From Phytophthora sp. 'mugwort' (Eukaryota > Oomycota > Peronosporomycetes > Peronosporales > Peronosporaceae), in the NCBI GenBank assembly GCA_033558025.1, contig JAUCEF010000018.1:4340001-4404000 (forward strand): DNA of 64,000 nucleotides, given 5' to 3'. Positions 10,294 to 20,359 of this stretch are shown piece after piece. The position numbers and the translations under genes were made by a program. How positions within the stretch are numbered: the stretch's first letter is position 1; each line of letters starts with the position of its first letter. Under the pieces are notes generated by a model. The model saw nothing but the letters and a program-made list of their open reading frames with translations. It was not told the origin of the DNA and did no database searches.

Positions 10294-12402
10294 CTACCCG
10301 CAAGCATTCCAGTCCGAACAGCGCTCGACCAAAAGCCGACGAAATCCTAGTGTGGCGGGTTGCCTAGTTTTGATCAGCGAGCGCATGGTCTTCTTGAACT
10401 TTTGCTTTGGAGGGAGATGTTGCCCGTTGACGCTGCAGAGAATATCGCCGACGGCCACAAGGTTCGAGTTCTGAGCCTCTCCTGGCCCAATGTGCTTCAC
10501 ATAGACCACCAGAGTGTTTTGATGATCAGCATCTTCATAGCAGCCGAAAATGATGCCGAGCTTCCCTTTATCCCAGAGAATGTTGTAGGCTGAACCAAAC
10601 GTTGCTTCCCTGTTGGGAAAAGCGTTTTGATCCGTATCATACGAGAAACTCGACAAGAATGTCCGCTGGAAACCTGGCAAACCATCTCGTCTACGGAAGC
10701 GTAACACGGATGGTTTGGTTGCAACTTGGAGCAATGTACGGAGTTCTGTTGTACTCAGACCGGAAGTACTCCAGTTGTTGACGGATATAAATAAATGCCC
10801 AACCGCATCATCTGCCAGACCAAGCTTGGATTCCTCCAGGATTTTATGGATGATCGGGTACGGACGTCCAGTGGTTGTCTTGCCTCCCTTGCTGGAGTGC
10901 GGTATCTCGAGTTGTAGTCCGAGTTGGGACGTGGTCCATACCACTTCGTATTCGTATTGTCCGCGGATTGAAGCTGTTTGTTGGGGGGAACGATGCTGCA
11001 CTGCTGATGTCTTAGCCAATGAGCGGTGGTTGTCTTCGTTCAACCTGGCCTCAGTGTTGGATGAGATTTCTGAGATAAATGACGAAGACATGACTACGGA
11101 ACTGTGCTCGGAGCTGTTGTCTTCCTCACTGGAACTGTCAGATCCAGGTGGACGGAAGACGAGATGTATAGGCTTTGGAAGCGTCGACAGATCTCGGTAC
11201 ACATCTCCTAGTGTGCGACCTTCAACTCGTACACCGTTTATCGAGTGCAACTGGAAGCCGTGTTGGAGGCGATCCATATTGACCGATGCCCCTTTCCCAG
11301 TCAAACGATTCACTACTGCTGCGCCTGAAATGGGATCTTCCAGCAGTGTCAACCCTAGAGGCCCATTCTTCCACTCGATCAGGACATCGCTGTACTTCAC
11401 TTCGTGGTTACCTGAAAGATGTTCATCTTGTAGCCGTCGGTGAGCCGACTCATGAATAGGCATCAAACCTCGCAAAAAATCTCTGCAGCGAAGACTTGCA
11501 GCTTCTCGAGTTATACCAGGCATTGCCATAGTGGGGAGAGCGCTGCGTAGAGAAAATGAGCGTCTTCGATCCTCTCTGGAGTCTTCACTTGCGGTTTGAC
11601 TACCAAACCAGCCGTTAGCGTTATTATCGTTTGCGGCGCGCTCGAAAGTTAATGTCACTGGTCGTGGGCACGTTTCGAGATATTTCGTCGTCATACTGAG
11701 TCCGGTTGCAACTGCATCCTTGCCGTTGACTGCCACAAGGACGTCGCCAAGACGGATTCCCGAAGGAGAGGGAGAATCACCACCAAAGCTCTGCAATGTA
11801 CTGCCCACCCGAGTTACAACAGGGATATCGTGGGTTCCATCTCCCGTAAAGAAAACTCCCAGTTTCTGTCGACCAAGAAGAACATCAAAACACACGCGTT
11901 TATCCCTTGCAGGTGATCGGAATCGAATAATCGACGGAGTCTTGGACATTTGTACCAGCACAATGGCAGCCTCGGTGTCCATGGTATGCACTCGCTTACC
12001 CGAGACGGTCTCCAGAACATCTCCTGGACGAATTCCAGCCTCCCAGACCTTCAACGCCGTGACGCGGCCAACTCTCAGCTCGGCGTCTTCATCCAACTCA
12101 AATGCGACGGCGCTCTCCTGCCGTGCTGTTGTCAATGTAAACCCGGGGTCACCTCCAGTCCAGACGAGAAACCGGAGACATCTGAAATCTTCGTGGGTGG
12201 AGCACCATGACCCATGGCTGCTTGCCTTCACGTGGGTCGTCATTGTCGTCGCCATAGCAGCAGAACGTCTATGCTGGACGCTCTTGTGGCCAGAAAAAAA
12301 AGCGCTTCGTAAGCGGTCGAGTGGCATTAGTGAGGCTTTGCACGTGAGGTTGTCGCTACGAGGAAAATGCAAGAGTGCGCTGTCAGAGCGCAAGTCCTTC
12401 AT
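10294..12402 (-). CDS. Five-PDZ-domain scaffold protein
   Basis: An intronless frame of 702 residues from the ATG at 12402. Five PDZ-like units are visible at roughly residues 80-165, 168-258, 345-425, 505-590 and 605-695. Landmarks: DPGFTL followed by GIRPGDVLETVSG; KLGVFF followed by GIRLGDVLVAVNG; GPLGLTL followed by LHSINGVRVEG; LGLQLEIP; and KLGIIFG followed by VAVGDILCSVNG. The G-L-G-hydrophobic carboxylate loop and the 'GD-x-L-x-x-V-N-G' turn are the diagnostic parts. A serine/glutamate-rich linker (SDSSSEEDNSSEHSS) separates PDZ3 from PDZ4. There are no transmembrane or catalytic segments, so it is likely a cytoplasmic scaffold binding C-terminal peptides; partners cannot be read from sequence. 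Confidence 0.85.
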   Translation of the reverse strand: MKDLRSDSALLHFPRSDNLTCKASLMPLDRLRSAFFSGHKSVQHRRSAAMATTMTTHVKASSHGSWCSTHEDFRCLRFLVWTGGDPGFTLTTARQESAVAFELDEDAELRVGRVTALKVWEAGIRPGDVLETVSGKRVHTMDTEAAIVLVQMSKTPSIIRFRSPARDKRVCFDVLLGRQKLGVFFTGDGTHDIPVVTRVGSTLQSFGGDSPSPSGIRLGDVLVAVNGKDAVATGLSMTTKYLETCPRPVTLTFERAANDNNANGWFGSQTASEDSREDRRRSFSLRSALPTMAMPGITREAASLRCRDFLRGLMPIHESAHRRLQDEHLSGNHEVKYSDVLIEWKNGPLGLTLLEDPISGAAVVNRLTGKGASVNMDRLQHGFQLHSINGVRVEGRTLGDVYRDLSTLPKPIHLVFRPPGSDSSSEEDNSSEHSSVVMSSSFISEISSNTEARLNEDNHRSLAKTSAVQHRSPQQTASIRGQYEYEVVWTTSQLGLQLEIPHSSKGGKTTTGRPYPIIHKILEESKLGLADDAVGHLFISVNNWSTSGLSTTELRTLLQVATKPSVLRFRRRDGLPGFQRTFLSSFSYDTDQNAFPNREATFGSAYNILWDKGKLGIIFGCYEDADHQNTLVVYVKHIGPGEAQNSNLVAVGDILCSVNGQHLPPKQKFKKTMRSLIKTRQPATLGFRRLLVERCSDWNACG

Positions 12403-12829
12403 CCTGTCCACAATCACTTGAGTGATGCAGACATCGCAAGAGAAACCTCATCATCGTAGCCATCAGCATAGCAAACCATCACTCGTTATCAGGTAGAATC
12501 ACATCATATTAGTGCACAGTACGAAATACACAATTGCGTAATTCATGCAGGCAAAAGGTTACTATTATTTGAGCTAAATAACAAGTATATGACCTGTGGA
12601 CGCCTATGCTTACGTCGAGTAGGACGATGCCCCAGCGATACGAGTTATGCGTAGCATAGTACGCGCTGTAGGCGACAGTAGATACGGCATACCGTAAAGG
12701 CACATGAGCTAATCCGTGAGACAGGGGCAACGTCAACATCAAGATGCACCTATCCAGTTGCATGCAATTTGTATGCTATAGCTTAGGTCTGAATTGTTCC
12801 CGCTAAAACCTCCTCATTATTTGATTGTC
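12403..12829. promoter_or_regulatory. Shared divergent promoter region
   Basis: 427 bp between the PDZ gene (minus) and the HhH gene (plus). A partial initiator-like match (cctcattatttgatt) lies at about 12811-12825, only a few bases before the ATG at 12830, which would give a very short leader. Confidence 0.4.
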
Positions 12830-13655
12830 ATGTCGAGTCGCGAGGCGAGCAAGAAGGCGGCCAAGGAGCTGCTGGCACTGTGCGCCAAGGAGGGCGTCAA
12901 GGTCCCAACGGTACGTGCGCTAATCCAGCCGTCTGTCCGTATATTTTTTCTAATGACGCAGCTTACATCTTCTCCTTCTGTCACTCGCTCAGAACCCCGT
13001 TAACGCTGCTGTGGAAGCTGGCACGATGCTCAATGCCACACGCGAAGACGTACGAGACTGCAGCAGGGATACACCATTCTAGTTAACCCTTATTCTAACA
13101 CGTTGCGATAACCATTAGGGCGAGTTCCAACTGGATGCAGCGCTAAAGGTGCGTCATGACATGTCCATGGCTATTGATACCGTGCCATTGAGACTGACTC
13201 GCAATGGTCTGTAGGAGATGAGCAAGAAGTTTGGCGTCAAGGAGGCAGTGTCTCCTAAGAAAAAGGGCAAGGCAGATGTTAAGACAGAGAAGAAGACCGG
13301 CCGCAAGCGCAAGAGCGCCGACATCAAGGACGAGCACGACGAGGACGTCGACGAAGACGACAAGAAGAACAAGAAGCCCCGCAAGAAGGCCGAGGCCGCA
13401 TGCGAAGCCAACCAGGCGCTCGCTGACGCTTTCGCCGAACTCTCGGGTTTCGAGTTCAAGCGCGGCGAGAAGTTTAGGGGCGGCACATGGTCCAAGGTGG
13501 CCAAGGCCATCCGCGAGTGCGAGACCGAGCTCACGTGCGGCAAGGACGCGCTCAAGCTCAAAGGCGTGGGTAAGTCATCGGCCGCCAAGATCGACGAGTT
13601 TATCGAGACCGGTACACTCGAAAAGCTCGAGGAATACCGTGCAGGCAACATGTAA
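12830..13655 (+). CDS. Stand-alone DNA polymerase beta-type helix-hairpin-helix (lyase-like) domain protein
   Basis: Four exons: 12830-12910, 12993-13049, 13119-13148 and 13215-13655; all introns are GT..AG and 66-82 bp. The product is 202 residues. The N-terminal part is Lys/Ala-rich and starts MSSREASKKAAKELL. The middle is highly basic/acidic (KKKGKADVKTEKK, RKRKSADIKDEHDED), consistent with nuclear location. The C-terminal about 80 residues match the 8-kDa N-terminal domain of family X polymerases: ANQALADAFAELSGFE, then TWSKVAKAIRE, then LKLKGVGKSSAAKIDEFIETG and TLEKLEEYR, with the G-V-G-K-S hairpin that contacts DNA. The polymerase palm is absent and the gene ends cleanly. It probably binds DNA in repair. 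Whether the dRP-lyase lysine is present needs an alignment. Confidence 0.85.
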
Positions 13656-14112
13656 CCTCGTCAATCTACAACCTCGATGGTCGAACCATAGTTGAAGTCA
13701 AAAGAACCCCAGGAGTGTACCCTGTCGTAACGGTTACACTCGAAAGGTTACTCCGAAACATCAACATCCCGCATAATATCTTGCCTAGTCTCCGAGGTCA
13801 ACGGCCACCACCGCTGCGTCCCTTCCCGTCCGCAGTCTCCGTCTGTGACGTCTGGCCCACGAGACTCGACACGCTCCAGCTGCAGAGCGTGAGGCATTTT
13901 TGAGCTGCCTTTTCTCTCGACTTGTACACCAACTGCGCGCGCGCCTACCGACGCCTTCGAGTGGGTTTGTACCGCTTGTCTCCGTTTGGATTTTTGAACG
14001 AGAAGGAGCAGCCAGCGCTCGAGCAAATAAAGCCACAGAGGCACACACAAACACTCTGCATTTTGCCAACTGAGTAAAACGGGGTTCATTGCTTCTGATT
14101 CAGAAAAGACCC
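13656..14112. other. Intergenic region with promoter of the TENT-like gene
   Basis: 457 bp holding the 3' end of the HhH gene and, at its right end, an initiator match. No further gene seen. Confidence 0.45.
14052..14064 (+). promoter_or_regulatory. Oomycete initiator-like element
   Basis: The sequence cactctgcatttt matches CATTYYNCAWTTT with one mismatch. It lies about 50-60 bp before the ATG at 14113, the usual spacing for oomycete transcription starts. Confidence 0.5.
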
Positions 14113-16840
14113 ATGCAACGCGGGCAAGTGGCCGTAGTAAGTGCCTACGCGACACCCAAGAACCAGTTTGACGACACGGCGATGACCGAGCGTCGTTGGC
14201 CTCCACCTCCGCCACCGCGAGCCAGCATCCGAACGCCGAGTCCCCCACTTAACGACGACCAAAACAGGCAGCACCAGTATCGCCACTCTCTGAGTGGCCA
14301 TCGACACAGCAATAACGCCAACTACAAGCACAAGAAGACCAGACAACCCTGTCTAAAGTTCGCGTCTGGATACGGCTGTCACTTTGGAGATAAGTGCCGC
14401 TATTCACACGATCTCCGAGCTATCTACCCCGCCTTCTACGAGTAAAGATGACAGTCTTTTTCTTCTTATTGACACGAGTATTGAGCTGATGTTTGGTTTT
14501 GTGATTTTGTTATTAGATCCACAGTCTACGACGACCCTGTCTGGTCTGGCACGTACGCTATGCCTCGACAGACGCATCAAAACTATCCGCACCGACAAAT
14601 GCTACTTGCCGCCGTGAATTCTCCTCCGTAAGTGGTGCTTTTCGCTCGTGTTTTTCGTTCCTGCTACGTGTTATCACAGCAGGTAGGTGGCTCGGTCGCT
14701 ACCTGCTGGATGTGACGGCCATCATGTGTCATGTGCGGGACACTGTTTAATTGTTGTCGCTTTTGTTTATTGTACAGGATGCCTAAAAGTGATTCATCTC
14801 GACCTTCCTCGTCATTTTACAAGCCTCCACAACGCGAACGAGCATCTTCGTTCGCGAACCATTTCAAGTCTCATGATAACCAATTCGACGTCGCTGCCTC
14901 GTCAAGTGGGAAGCTGCTGTTTAAGGACGCTGTCCTCAAGCAGAGCAAGGTGACGCAACCCGAACGAAAGCAGCACGAACCTTCTACAGCTAAAGTCACT
15001 GAGGGCGATGGATTTGGCGACGAGAACAGGCGTTCCAATCAAGAAATAATGGCTCCAGAAATTGAGGACGCTGACACGAAGTTACAGGCGCCACTTCCGC
15101 GGCAGCATCAGCGGCGCAAGAAGAGCATGCGTCCGCGTAAGTGTGCAGCAAGTGATGAAATGACGAACCCAGCCAATGGCGACACTGCGGAGTCTTACCT
15201 CGATCCGAACTATTTATTAAGTCAAGTCGGCAGTGACGCAGAGCTGGCGCGTGCAGAACGTGCTCAACAGCAGCAGCAGGGTCAAGAACACCAGTATTAC
15301 CCGCGGCCTCTAAGTACAGCACAGCAGATGCATTCAATGAGCCCGTGGTACTCGCGATACCTGGTCGAGGAACAATTTTACAGGTATGTGAACTTTCTGA
15401 ATTGTTTTATCTGGTGCAGTAACCCACAGTGGATATCTTTGATGGGTTTTATGCTGCTTACACAGTAGCCTCAGTAGACAAGTGGAAGCCTTTGTCGATT
15501 ATATCGACACTAAACTGGCCTCGATGGAGACGCATCAACAACAGGCCATTGATTCGTTGCAGGAGCTAGTGCGCTCCTTGTGGCCTGATGCGCTGATCGA
15601 CATTTACGGGTCAAGCTATACGCGGCTAGCGTTGCCGGTGAGTGACATCGATTGTGTACTGGTTGCGCGGTCGTTGGTTGGAGAGCGGCCTTTGACGATT
15701 CTAGAGTCATTGGCGGCTGAAGTGGAGCGTCAGCCGTGGACGAAAAAACTCGAGCTTCTTGGAAGTGCTAAAATTCCTGTTCTCAAGATGACGTATTCCT
15801 TCGACCCGACAGAAGAAGATGTGCTGCTCGATCTTACATGCGGTCATTCTGTTGGCCACACTGGACTCGGAGCACGAGACCTTATTTATTCGCTGCAGAC
15901 GGAGATGCCAGCGTTGCGTCCTCTGGTGTTGGTTTTAAAAAGCCATCTCGTCAGCAACAGTAGGAGCCACACCTTGCTGGCTGTTTGTCTGTTTGTGGTT
16001 GGTTGCATTGATTAACTGGTTTTTCAATTATTGCTGGCGGCAGATTTGAACTGCGCGTTTACGGGTGGCATCTCATCATACGTTCTGGTGATCATGGTGA
16101 TTCGGTTTTTGCAGGTATGGGGGTTGTATGTGTGTTCTGTATTGAAACAATTCCGTTGATTGGTGCGTCTCTTGCTGGTAGGCGTGTGGCGACACCCATG
16201 CGAAGTCATTCGCGAGCAGCGCTGGCCACAAAGTTCGGGGTGGAAATCGCAGAAGGAGCTACTCGGAGAACGCATCAGTGTGTGATTTCCCTGAGGAGCT
16301 TGCGTATGTGTCGCGTCTCAGCGATGCAGTCGTGCAACCAAAGTGGTGCTACACGTTTTCGCGTGGTGGACGCGCTACATGGCGCACTGGTATTGGCAGT
16401 CTTTTTATGCTTTTCTTGGAAACGTACATTACGTTTGACTATCGCCGGTTCGGCATCTCTATCGCCAACAAAGGGTTCGTAAACTGCCATGTAAACTATG
16501 ACCACGAGTGTAGTATCACGATAATAACTTACGTGTTGTGACTGATGGCTGCATGTAGAGATTTCTTTCTGCTTCCGCCGGATAAAGTAGTCCCGATGCA
16601 ATGCTCTGCTGTCATCCCATACGTCGCAGATCCGATTAAACCTGGGCGAAGCATTTGTAACTGCTTTCGCATGCCCGAGGTGAGCAAACAAGTCGATATA
16701 TATGTACTGTATACCTCTTTTGAAGTCGGAACTAATGTTTGTGTTCGCGCTAGGTGATTCAATCGTGGCTTGCGCTGTATCAAAATCTGGCAGCTGGAGT
16801 CCCAGTGGCAACGTGTATTGGAGGAGGCTCGACCCCATGA
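14113..16840 (+). CDS. CCCH zinc-finger, TRF4/TENT4-like non-canonical poly(A) polymerase
   Basis: Eight exons inferred: 14113-14441, 14517-14627, 14778-15383, 15466-15959, 16044-16114, 16182-16474, 16559-16679 and 16754-16840, coding 703 residues in one frame. Near the N-terminus a CCCH finger is complete (C80-x8-C89-x5-C95-x3-H99: CLKFASGYGCHFGDKCRYSH). After a long disordered, basic linker comes a beta-type nucleotidyltransferase core: DIYGSSYTRLALPVSDIDCVLV near 394-415, with the G-S motif and catalytic Asp409/Asp411, and VLLDLT with the third acidic residue. Next is the PAP-associated domain, NLNCAFTGGISSYVLVIMVIRFLQ at 514-537, ending with GSLFMLFLETY, YRRFGISI and VADPIKPGRS. This is the TRF4/PAPD5 architecture, which adds short A tails to nuclear RNAs for exosome decay. 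The fused CCCH finger suggests direct RNA contact. The exon 6 donor is GTTCGT, non-consensus but needed for frame. Confidence 0.85.
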
Positions 16841-17280
16841 GCTGTTGAGATCATGCAACGTTTGAGAAGCCAGTAGCTGAATTTGCTAACTCCTTTCGAT
16901 GAAGTAAAGGCCGTGCCGGGGCAGGAGACGCAACGTATTTGTCTCTGTCCAGGTGCTTTTCATTTTTCGTGCAGCAAGGCCGTCTCCTCCAAGATCACCG
17001 CTGCTAACGCTTAGTTTGGTTTGGATGTTCTTCCAATTTTCTTCCCAGTCATCGAAGTAAAATCTCCATAACGTTTTGGCGTCTAAGTGGTGTCGACAGT
17101 GTAGTGGTGATTCAGGTCCACGCTTTTGAGCCCTAGCTGGCGCTCTGTATGGCGATGAATACTGAACAGTAACTCATAAAGATACAGATTGCAGGCGCAC
17201 AAACGTGACACGTGTGTTTCCATAGCAATAGTCCGCAAGAGTGCACCATTTGGCCTCAAACAACATCGAGCTAACGGTGC
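16841..17280. other. Convergent 3' region
   Basis: 440 bp between converging gene ends. No coding or repeat content recognised; presumably both 3' untranslated regions. Confidence 0.45.
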
Positions 17281-18955
17281 CTAAAACTCTAGGGGGCGTA
17301 CGCTCATGTACTCGGACACCAAGTCGTTCGTGATGGTGGCACGGCGCTTCTGGAACTCCTGCGTGTACTCGGCCATGGCATCGATGAGCTTCTGCTTCAC
17401 TTCGCCTGACATCATGCGGCCTGCGCCGTACTCGCGGCCAATGCGTGCAAGCTCCTCGTCATCCTCCAGCATGAACGACAGATATTGGAACGGAATATCA
17501 GCCTCCAAATTGGCGCCGTACTTCTCGTGGTCAGCCTTGGTCTCACCTCCGCCGCTGTGAATAAAGCAAACAAGACAAGTTAGAATGACAACAGAAAGAG
17601 CAATGACGAGGCCGAGATGCTTACCTGAAGGCGTACTTCTTGATCTTGTTGGCGATATCTTCCGGTGAGTCCGAGATGTAGATGGTAGTGCTGGCCTTGC
17701 TGGCGCTCATCTTGGTCGTGCTACCCTGCAACGCCGGAAAAAACTTGGAATGCATGGACGCAGGCTTGAGGTAGCCAATACGTGGGGCCACATCACGCGT
17801 CATGCGGAAGTACGGGTCCTGATCAATGGCGTGAGGAATGAGACAACGCAGTCCTTTACGTCCACCAAGCACCACTGGGAATGTCTCTGAGAAAGAAGGT
17901 ACGGCCTGAATGGCCGGGAAGGCCGACTTGCCGATGTTGTCGGATCCCGTGAAGCCGAAGATGCCGCGCACTTGGTTGTACGTGACGCATTTCTGCACCT
18001 TGAGAATCTGCGGATACATCTCCTTAATGTAGTCCGTATTGGCGAAGATAAAGGTCTTTTTGACGTCGAAGCCACAGGCGATAATATCCTTGGCGTTCTC
18101 CCAGGCCATCACCTCGCTCTCCTCGAGCGTCTGGTCTTTAAACAGGAACTTTTCGTCGTTGGTGAGTTGAATCACGAGAGGCACATCGAACACCTTTTGT
18201 AGCCAAGCCGTGAAGGTGAATGGGATCAAATGGCCCATGTGTAGACTGCCAGAAGACGGGCCACGGCCCGTATAGAGGAAAAACTTCTCGCCCTTCTCAT
18301 AGGCGTCCAGGATCACGTCCAGATCCCGATGCGAAAAGAAGTAACCACGACGTAGATAACGGTGGGCCTTGTGGCCTGTGAGTCTCTCCATCCTCTCTAC
18401 CATCTCAGGCGGGATCTTGGTGCTGCCAAACTGCTCCACGAGCTTGTCATAGTCGACGCCATCCTCCGCCTCGACGTCCCAGGGAGTCACGACCTGGGCG
18501 CCGGCGGCCGTACCCGAGCTCAGCACTTGGTGCTGGAACTCGGTCTGACGCAGCAGCAAGTCGGCGTCTGAGGGCACGGCTGCGCTCTCGGCGGGCTTGG
18601 CGCTCTCACTGGGCTTGACTTTCTTTTGCTTCTGCTTGCCGACCTGCTTGCCACCCTGCGTGTTGCCCGCGGCCTTCTTGGCCGCCTGCTCGGCCAACTT
18701 TTTCTCCTTCTTGAGCTGGCTCTTGGACTTCTGGCCGCCGTCGGCCACAGGAGCAGCGGCCTCCTTCTGCTTCTTAGGCTGCTGCGGCGGCGCGAAGTCG
18801 GCTCCCGTCAACGTCTTGAACTCGGCCTTGAGCGCCAGCAGCTCCTGCACTTTGGCCGTGATCTGCTCGGCCTTGGCCGCGTCCTTGGCCGCCTTGAGCT
18901 CGCGGATGGCGTTGCCCATGGCCACGATCTTGTCCGTCAGCGCCTGCGCCTCCAT
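17281..18955 (-). CDS. WARS: Cytoplasmic tryptophanyl-tRNA synthetase with WHEP domain
   Basis: Two exons, 18955-17625 and 17554-17281, with an intron of 70 bp (GTAAGC..CAG), code 534 residues. It charges tRNA-Trp with tryptophan using ATP in the cytosol. The first about 55 residues ([15 protein letters not shown], then [16 protein letters not shown]) form a WHEP helix-turn-helix, followed by a Lys/Ala/Gln-rich linker. The class I catalytic core has the HIGH equivalent in [11 protein letters not shown], the eukaryotic TrpRS segments [17 protein letters not shown]-like NDEKFLFKD and [19 protein letters not shown], and the KMSKS loop as [10 protein letters not shown]-terminal residues [15 protein letters not shown] are typical of the family. 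Length and motifs are intact. An out-of-frame upstream ATG lies at 18989. Confidence 0.97.
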
Positions 18956-19113
18956 GGTACTTGGTCGAGGGAGCTTTGCGGTCTGCCATAGAATCGGAAA
19001 TCATTTCGATGGCGAGTGGGGATTGGTGGAAAATAAAACATACTGAAATGAAGGCTACACACGTCACAGACAGTATTTGTAAGGAGGAGAGTGAATTATT
19101 ACAACGCAGAGGT

Positions 19114-20097
19114 CTACCACTTCGCGCAGCGTTCGAGGATGTACGGGGTGAAGTACGTGATGAGCACGCAGGCGCCAGCGCGCAGCAAGCCGAGGTGGGC
19201 TTCGCGCACGACAGCCTCGAGCGAATTGGTGGAGTCTCCGTAGTCCTTGACCATCTTATACTCACCTGACACGATGTAGCACACGACGGGCACCGTCTTC
19301 TTAGCGGCGAAGCTGGCCACGATGTCCGAGTAGAAGAGCGATGGCTTAACGATCACACTATCGGCGCCCTGCTGTACGTCGCGTTCAAAGGCCAGTGCGG
19401 CATGGCTCGTGCTACCCACAGGGTGCTGATAACGCTTACGGTCCCCCTGGAACGTGGATTCGACAGCATCACGAAACGGCGCGTACATGACAGATGCCTT
19501 CTTGGACGTGTAGGCCATAATGGACACGTGCTCAAAGCCGTTGTCGTTGTAGATCTTGCGGATGGCACCGATGTGGTTGTCCATCATGTCGGACGGACAC
19601 ACCATGTGCGCACCGGCCTTGGCGTAAGCCAGCGCGATACTAGCAAGACGCTCGAGCGTGCGCTCGTTGTTTAGTACTTGCTCGCCGTCCACGTCACGCA
19701 AGATGCCGCAGTGGCCGTGGTCTGTGTACTCACACATGCAGACGTCGCAGGCCACCATGAGATCGGGTAGCGCCTTGCGCAGCGCCCTCGTGCACTTAAT
19801 GACGGGCGTGGACTCGTCATCGGCCATGAAGCCGCGCGCGTCCTTGTCTTCTACGACGCCGAAGAGCATAACATTAGTCAGGCCCTTGGCCATAAGCGCG
19901 CGCAGGTGCGTCACGAGCGAAGCGTAGTCGCCCTGGGGGCCCTGACCCCATTGCAGCTCCGGCTCGAGGCCGCGGATCGGCTTGTCCACGTTGCGCAGCG
20001 TCACAAACAGTGGGTACATGAGCTGCGACGGGTGAATGTGCGGCTCGCTCCAGGCGCGTTGTGCCGGGTGGTGTAGGCTCGAATGCAGGAAGTTCAT
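19114..20097 (-). CDS. ALAD: Delta-aminolevulinic acid dehydratase (porphobilinogen synthase)
   Basis: A single exon of 327 residues from the ATG at 20097. It condenses two 5-aminolevulinate molecules to porphobilinogen, the second common step of haem synthesis. Visible signatures: the cysteine-rich metal site in VACDVCMCEYTDHGHCG (C-x-C ... H-x-x-C-G, the zinc type), the Schiff-base lysine regions in SIMAYTSKKASVMYAPFRDA and GADSVIVKPSLFYSD, and the C-terminal VSGEYKM. Only the ATG at 20097 gives a normal N-terminus; the frame upstream has no ATG. No plastid or mitochondrial presequence is evident, which suggests the cytosolic enzyme expected in a non-photosynthetic stramenopile. The gene is transcribed away from the ACBP-PRELI gene. 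Confidence 0.97.
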   Translation of the reverse strand: MNFLHSSLHHPAQRAWSEPHIHPSQLMYPLFVTLRNVDKPIRGLEPELQWGQGPQGDYASLVTHLRALMAKGLTNVMLFGVVEDKDARGFMADDESTPVIKCTRALRKALPDLMVACDVCMCEYTDHGHCGILRDVDGEQVLNNERTLERLASIALAYAKAGAHMVCPSDMMDNHIGAIRKIYNDNGFEHVSIMAYTSKKASVMYAPFRDAVESTFQGDRKRYQHPVGSTSHAALAFERDVQQGADSVIVKPSLFYSDIVASFAAKKTVPVVCYIVSGEYKMVKDYGDSTNSLEAVVREAHLGLLRAGACVLITYFTPYILERCAKW

Positions 20098-20138
20098 GAC
20101 GGAGGTCTTGAGGCTTGGAGGGTTGTGCGCTATCGGGG

Positions 20139-20154
20139 AATTTGGCGAATGAGC
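20139..20154 (-). promoter_or_regulatory. Oomycete initiator for the ALAD gene
   Basis: On the minus strand, GCTCATTCGCCAAATT matches the 16-base oomycete initiator GCTCATTYYNCAWTTT at 14 positions. It lies about 45-55 bases before the ALAD ATG at 20097. This is the best initiator match in the window. Confidence 0.65.
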
Positions 20155-20359
20155 CGTTAGCGAGTTTCCTTCAGGGCAGACCTGGAGTGACGTACTACCG
20201 GTAGTAAACAAAGCTGCGCGTGGCTTGAGCGGCTACGAAGTGAGGTAGGACGGGCGCACCGGAAGAAAAAAATATAGAAATTAGCTCCGAAACTAGGGGC
20301 CAAGAAAATACGAAGGACTATTGTTATTTTCGGATTTTGTGCGAGTTGAAGCTGATTGA
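20155..20359. promoter_or_regulatory. Divergent promoter region
   Basis: About 205 bp between the ALAD initiator and the ATG at 20360 of the ACBP-PRELI gene; it must serve both divergent genes. It is AT-rich near 20260-20280. No second strong initiator match was found for the plus-strand gene. Confidence 0.4.
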
